Positions 61,662 through 64,000 of a stretch of DNA of 64,000 bases are shown piece by piece (the first letter of the stretch is position 1; the number at the start of each line of letters is the position of its first letter). The stretch comes from Solirubrobacter deserti. Lineage in GTDB: Bacteria > Actinomycetota > Thermoleophilia > Solirubrobacterales > Solirubrobacteraceae. A program made the translations under genes and the position numbers. The notes beneath the pieces were generated by a model. The model was not told the origin of the DNA and searched no databases. It was given only the letters and a program-made list of their open reading frames with translations. The DNA is taken from NCBI RefSeq assembly GCF_003344625.1, contig NZ_QPKJ02000005.1, positions 434,001 through 498,000 of the forward strand. The letters run 5' to 3'.

Positions 61662-62275
61662 CGCAACGCGGCCGCGATCCCGTCCAGCGTCCGGTTGAGC
61701 CCGAGCACGAAGTTCTCCTCGGGCGAGCTCTCGTCCTCGAACCCGCCCACGCTCAGCGCGCGCGCCACGTAGGGCAGCGCCTCGAGGTCGAAGTCGGGCG
61801 GGACGAGCGGCGTCGGCGGCGCGGCCGCGAGCGAGACCTCCAGCCGCAGCGCCCAGAACACGTAGCCGTTGAGCAGCAGGACGAGGTCGGCCGCCTCGCC
61901 CGGGTGCTCGACGTGCCCGTCGAGGATCTCCAGCCCGCGGTTGAGCCACGACAGCTGCGCGAAGGTCGGCAGCGAGCCGATGATCGGGATGTCGATCCCC
62001 CACGGGTGCTCGCGCAGCCGGTCCATCAGCGCGTGGCCCCACTGGAACAGCCCGTCGCGCCACCCGTCGTACTCGAGCTCAGGGGCGACGCCGACCGCCC
62101 GGTCGACCATCCGCCACACGAGCTCGTCCTTGCTGGCGACGTGCCGGTAGAGCGACATCGTCGTGAACCCGCAGCGCTTGGCGACTGTCGCCATCGAGAC
62201 CGCGGCCAGCCCCTGCTCGTCCGCGATCGCGACCGCCGCCTCGACGATCTGCTCGACGTTCAACCCCCTTGCCAT
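61658..62275 (-). CDS. TetR-family repressor
   Basis: 205 aa, ATG 62275. The N-terminal helix-turn-helix comprises EQIVEAAVAIADEQGLAAVSMATVAKRCGFTTMSLYRHVASKDEL. The C-terminal part resembles the TetR_C drug-binding group (HPWGIDIPIIGSLPTFAQLSWLNRGLEIL). It is divergent from the exporter 62306-63867. Two operator palindromes occupy the 30-base gap, so it almost certainly represses both directions and is relieved by an exporter substrate. The -10 TACACT (62287-62282) is six bases from ATG. Confidence 0.92.
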   Translation of the reverse strand: MARGLNVEQIVEAAVAIADEQGLAAVSMATVAKRCGFTTMSLYRHVASKDELVWRMVDRAVGVAPELEYDGWRDGLFQWGHALMDRLREHPWGIDIPIIGSLPTFAQLSWLNRGLEILDGHVEHPGEAADLVLLLNGYVFWALRLEVSLAAAPPTPLVPPDFDLEALPYVARALSVGGFEDESSPEENFVLGLNRTLDGIAAALR

Positions 62276-62282
62276 AGCCGCA

Positions 62283-62297
62283 GTGTATGCCGTACAC
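62283..62297. promoter_or_regulatory. TetR operator 1, overlapping both -10 elements
   Basis: GTGTATGCCGTACAC: 5-base perfect arms around TGCCG. TACACT read leftward (62287-62282) and TACACT read rightward (62293-62298) are -10 hexamers of the two divergent genes, placed 6 and 7 bases before their start codons. Confidence 0.6.
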
Positions 62298-62300
62298 TCT

Positions 62301-62317
62301 TGTGTATGCCATACACA
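62301..62317. promoter_or_regulatory. TetR operator 2, overlapping the exporter start codon
   Basis: TGTGTATGCCATACACA: 7-base perfect arms around GCC. ATG 62306 of the exporter ATPase lies inside it. Centres of the two operators are 19 bases apart. Confidence 0.6.
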
Positions 62318-63133
62318 ATCGAGGTCGAAGGTCTGAGGAAGCGCTTCGGGAACGCCACGGTCCTGGACGGCGTGGACCTGCAGGTGCAGGCCGGCGAGGT
62401 GTTCGCGCTGCTCGGTCCGAACGGCGCCGGCAAGACGACGACCGTCCGCATCCTCACCACCCTGCTCGCCCCCGACGGCGGCACGGCGCGCGTCGCGGGC
62501 CACCACGTCGTCCGCGAGCCGAACGCCGTCCGCGCCGCGATCAGCCTCACCGCCCAGGAGGCGGCGGTGGACGGCATGCTCACCGGCGCCGAGAACCTGC
62601 GCATGATGGCCCGGCTGCGCGGCGCGCCGAAGGGCATCGCGGACGACCTGCTGGAGCGCTTCGACCTGGTCGAGGCCGCCGGCCGCCGGGTGGAGTCCTA
62701 CAGCGGCGGCATGCGGCGCCGGCTCGACCTGGCGATGAGCCTGGTCCAGCGCCCGCAGGTGCTCTTCCTCGACGAGCCGACCACGGGCCTGGACCCCCGC
62801 TCGCGACGCGCCGTCTGGGACGCCGTGACCACGCTCGCCGACGAGGGCGTGACCGTCCTGCTCACGACGCAGTACCTGGAGGAGGCCGACCGGCTCGCGC
62901 AGCGGATCGCCGTGATCGACGGCGGTCGCGTGATCGAGCAGGGCACCGCCGCCGAGTTGAAGGCCCGGATCGCGAGCGAGGTGCTCGAGCTGCACTTCGC
63001 CGACCGCTCCCAGCGCATCCCGGTGAACGGTCCAGACGACGTCCGCCGCGCGCTGGAGGCCCACCCGGACGCCGAACGCATCGAGCTCCACCAACCGTCG
63101 CTGGACGACGTGTTCCTGGCGGTGACGCGATGA
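62306..63133 (+). CDS. Drug-type ABC exporter ATPase (DrrA family)
   Basis: 275 aa, ATG 62306 embedded in a TetR operator with no ribosome-binding site, so a leaderless mRNA is likely. Walker A is GPNGAGKTT, the signature YSGGMRRRLDLAMSL, Walker B VLFLDEPTTGLDP, the switch region TTQYLEEADRLAQR. The C-terminal 60 residues (LELHFADRSQRIPVNG) are the DrrA-type extension. It drives export of a hydrophobic compound with permease 63130. Confidence 0.93.
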   Translation: MPYTIEVEGLRKRFGNATVLDGVDLQVQAGEVFALLGPNGAGKTTTVRILTTLLAPDGGTARVAGHHVVREPNAVRAAISLTAQEAAVDGMLTGAENLRMMARLRGAPKGIADDLLERFDLVEAAGRRVESYSGGMRRRLDLAMSLVQRPQVLFLDEPTTGLDPRSRRAVWDAVTTLADEGVTVLLTTQYLEEADRLAQRIAVIDGGRVIEQGTAAELKARIASEVLELHFADRSQRIPVNGPDDVRRALEAHPDAERIELHQPSLDDVFLAVTR

Positions 63134-63867
63134 CGGCCAGCCTCACCTTCGTCGGCCGCAGCCTGCGCCACAGCGTCCGCTCGATCGACGCGCTGCTGAC
63201 CGCCGTGCTGCTGCCCGTCGCGATCCTGCTCATGTTCGTCTACGTGTTCGGCGGCGCGATCGACGCCGGCGGGCGCTACGTCGACTACGTCGTGCCGGGG
63301 ATCATCGTGCTGTGCGCGGGCTTCGGCTCGGCGTCCACCGCGGTCGCCGTCGCGGTCGACATGACCACGGGCGTGATCGACCGCTTCCGCACGTTGCCGA
63401 TTCCGTCCGGCGCCGTGCTGACCGGCCACGTCACGGCGTCCGTGGCGCGCAACGTCGTCTCCACCAGCCTCGTGATCGCCGTCGCGCTGATCGCCGGCTT
63501 CCGACCCGAGGTCGACCCGGCGCGCTGGCTCGCCGCGGCCGCGCTGCTGCTCGCACTGATGGTCGCGATCAGCTGGATGGCGGCCGCGTTCGGGCTGCTC
63601 GCCAAGACGATCGAAGGCGCCAACGCGATCACGTTCGTCGCCGCCTTCGCGCCCTACGTGTCGAGCGCGTTCGTGCCCGCCGAGTCGATGCCCGCGGGCC
63701 TGCGGTGGGTCGCCGAGCACCAGCCCGTGACGCCGATCGCCGACTCGGTGCGCGCGCTCACGATGGGCACCCCGGTAGGCGACGAGCTGTGGATCGCGTT
63801 CGCCTGGTGCGCGGCGGGGATCGTCGTCGGACGCGCCGCGGCCGCCTACCTGTTCCGCCAGAATTGA
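63130..63867 (+). CDS. Drug-type ABC exporter permease (DrrB family)
   Basis: 245 aa, ATG 63130 (ATGA overlap). ABC-2 permease with six helices: LPVAILLMFVYVFGGAIDAG, then DYVVPGIIVLCAGFGSAST, GVIDRFRTLPIPSGAVLTG and SSAFVPAESMPAGLRWVAEHQPVTPIADSV. These are the usual DrrB family segments. It is the channel of the exporter with ATPase 62306 and is regulated by the TetR at 61658. Confidence 0.92.
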   Translation: MTASLTFVGRSLRHSVRSIDALLTAVLLPVAILLMFVYVFGGAIDAGGRYVDYVVPGIIVLCAGFGSASTAVAVAVDMTTGVIDRFRTLPIPSGAVLTGHVTASVARNVVSTSLVIAVALIAGFRPEVDPARWLAAAALLLALMVAISWMAAAFGLLAKTIEGANAITFVAAFAPYVSSAFVPAESMPAGLRWVAEHQPVTPIADSVRALTMGTPVGDELWIAFAWCAAGIVVGRAAAAYLFRQN

Positions 63868-63871
63868 GCTG

Positions 63872-64000
63872 GTGCTCCGCGCCACACCGCAGGCCGTCCG
63901 CCGGCTCGCCATCCGCAACCAGCGCCTCGACGGCCCGCTCCCACGCCGCAAGGCGACACCCCAGGACCTGCTGGAGACGGTGCGCGCGCTGCGCTGCCTC
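63872..64000 (+). CDS. Winged-helix DNA-binding protein, YcaQ-like (partial)
   Basis: The last 43 codons from GTG 63872 read VLRATPQAVRRLAIRNQRLD then KATPQDLLETVRALRCL. This is the start pattern of the YcaQ/AlkX winged-helix family (PF06224 type), some of which are DNA interstrand-crosslink glycosylases. The right edge truncates it. It lies four bases after the exporter permease and may be co-transcribed. Confidence 0.6.
   Translation, partial: MLRATPQAVRRLAIRNQRLDGPLPRRKATPQDLLETVRALRCL

Overview
This window comes from a very GC-rich (roughly 72-75% G+C by eye) high-density bacterial chromosome. Codon third positions are almost all G or C, start codons are often GTG or TTG, and many genes overlap by four bases. 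Gene families point to a soil actinobacterium of the Thermoleophilia/Solirubrobacterales type (Solirubrobacter or Conexibacter-like): LAL-type LuxR regulators, RskA-type anti-sigma, ECF42 sigma with YCII partner, beta-helix proteins with a choice-of-anchor-like tail, and leaderless promoters. The genus is an inference. I saw no tRNA, rRNA, CRISPR array, transposase or phage gene, and no non-coding stretch longer than about 205 bases.

Layout. 1-5657 (minus) is one tightly overlapping iron operon: two FecCD-type permeases, a FecE-type ATPase and a two-subunit ABC exporter-fold transporter. The first exporter subunit has a badly degenerate nucleotide-binding domain, and the second runs off the left edge. 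A DtxR-like iron box lies just before the divergent siderophore-binding lipoprotein (5704-6753). 6828-11796 holds a secreted beta-helix protein and four mostly uncharacterised genes. 11793-12590 has a LysE exporter and a tiny membrane protein. 12649-14183 encodes two secreted proteins built from three copies of one domain. Divergent from them is an ECF sigma/anti-sigma pair (14.3-15.6 kb) with matching ECF-type promoters on both strands, but both regulator genes have reading-frame problems. 15617-19288 has a patatin lipase and a SpoIIE phosphatase/kinase-STAS partner-switching module. 19461-20884 has a Fic protein with a recognisable promoter and operator, plus a small membrane protein. 20871-24470 is a four-gene copper (CopC/YcnI/CopCD) operon, followed by a small membrane protein, a cytochrome c lipoprotein and a DEAD-box helicase.

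26665-28778 is a desaturase-cyclopropane synthase pair. Then come a trypsin-like protease, a C5-epimerase-like lipoprotein, an acyl-CoA synthetase, an acidic-repeat secreted protein, an ECF42 sigma with its YCII partner, a LAL regulator, a membrane protein and a flavin monooxygenase. 41247-44473 is an ABC exporter with its two-component system, followed by an MMPL transporter. 46739-48194 links an 80-aa protein, a PAP2 enzyme and a degenerate response regulator. 48208-52536 has a glycosidase-like propeller, a zinc-finger ClpC-like unfoldase and a divergent persulfide dioxygenase-rhodanese fusion. 52607-55938 has a nucleoside-phosphorylase-like protein, a leucine-rich-repeat protein, a YCII protein and a DUF4261 protein. 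56182-56927 is an ArsR/SRPBCC pair, followed by a phosphoesterase and a block of repeats. 57978-61661 is ribokinase divergent from a sugar ABC transporter. 61658-63867 is a TetR gene divergent from a drug-type ABC exporter over shared operators, and a YcaQ-like winged-helix protein runs off the right edge.

The most unusual items are the degenerate ABC subunit beside a siderophore importer, the damaged ECF circuit with intact promoters, the bidirectional leaderless promoter inside TetR operators, and the phosphorylase-like/LRR gene pair whose second gene appears to start at CTG.
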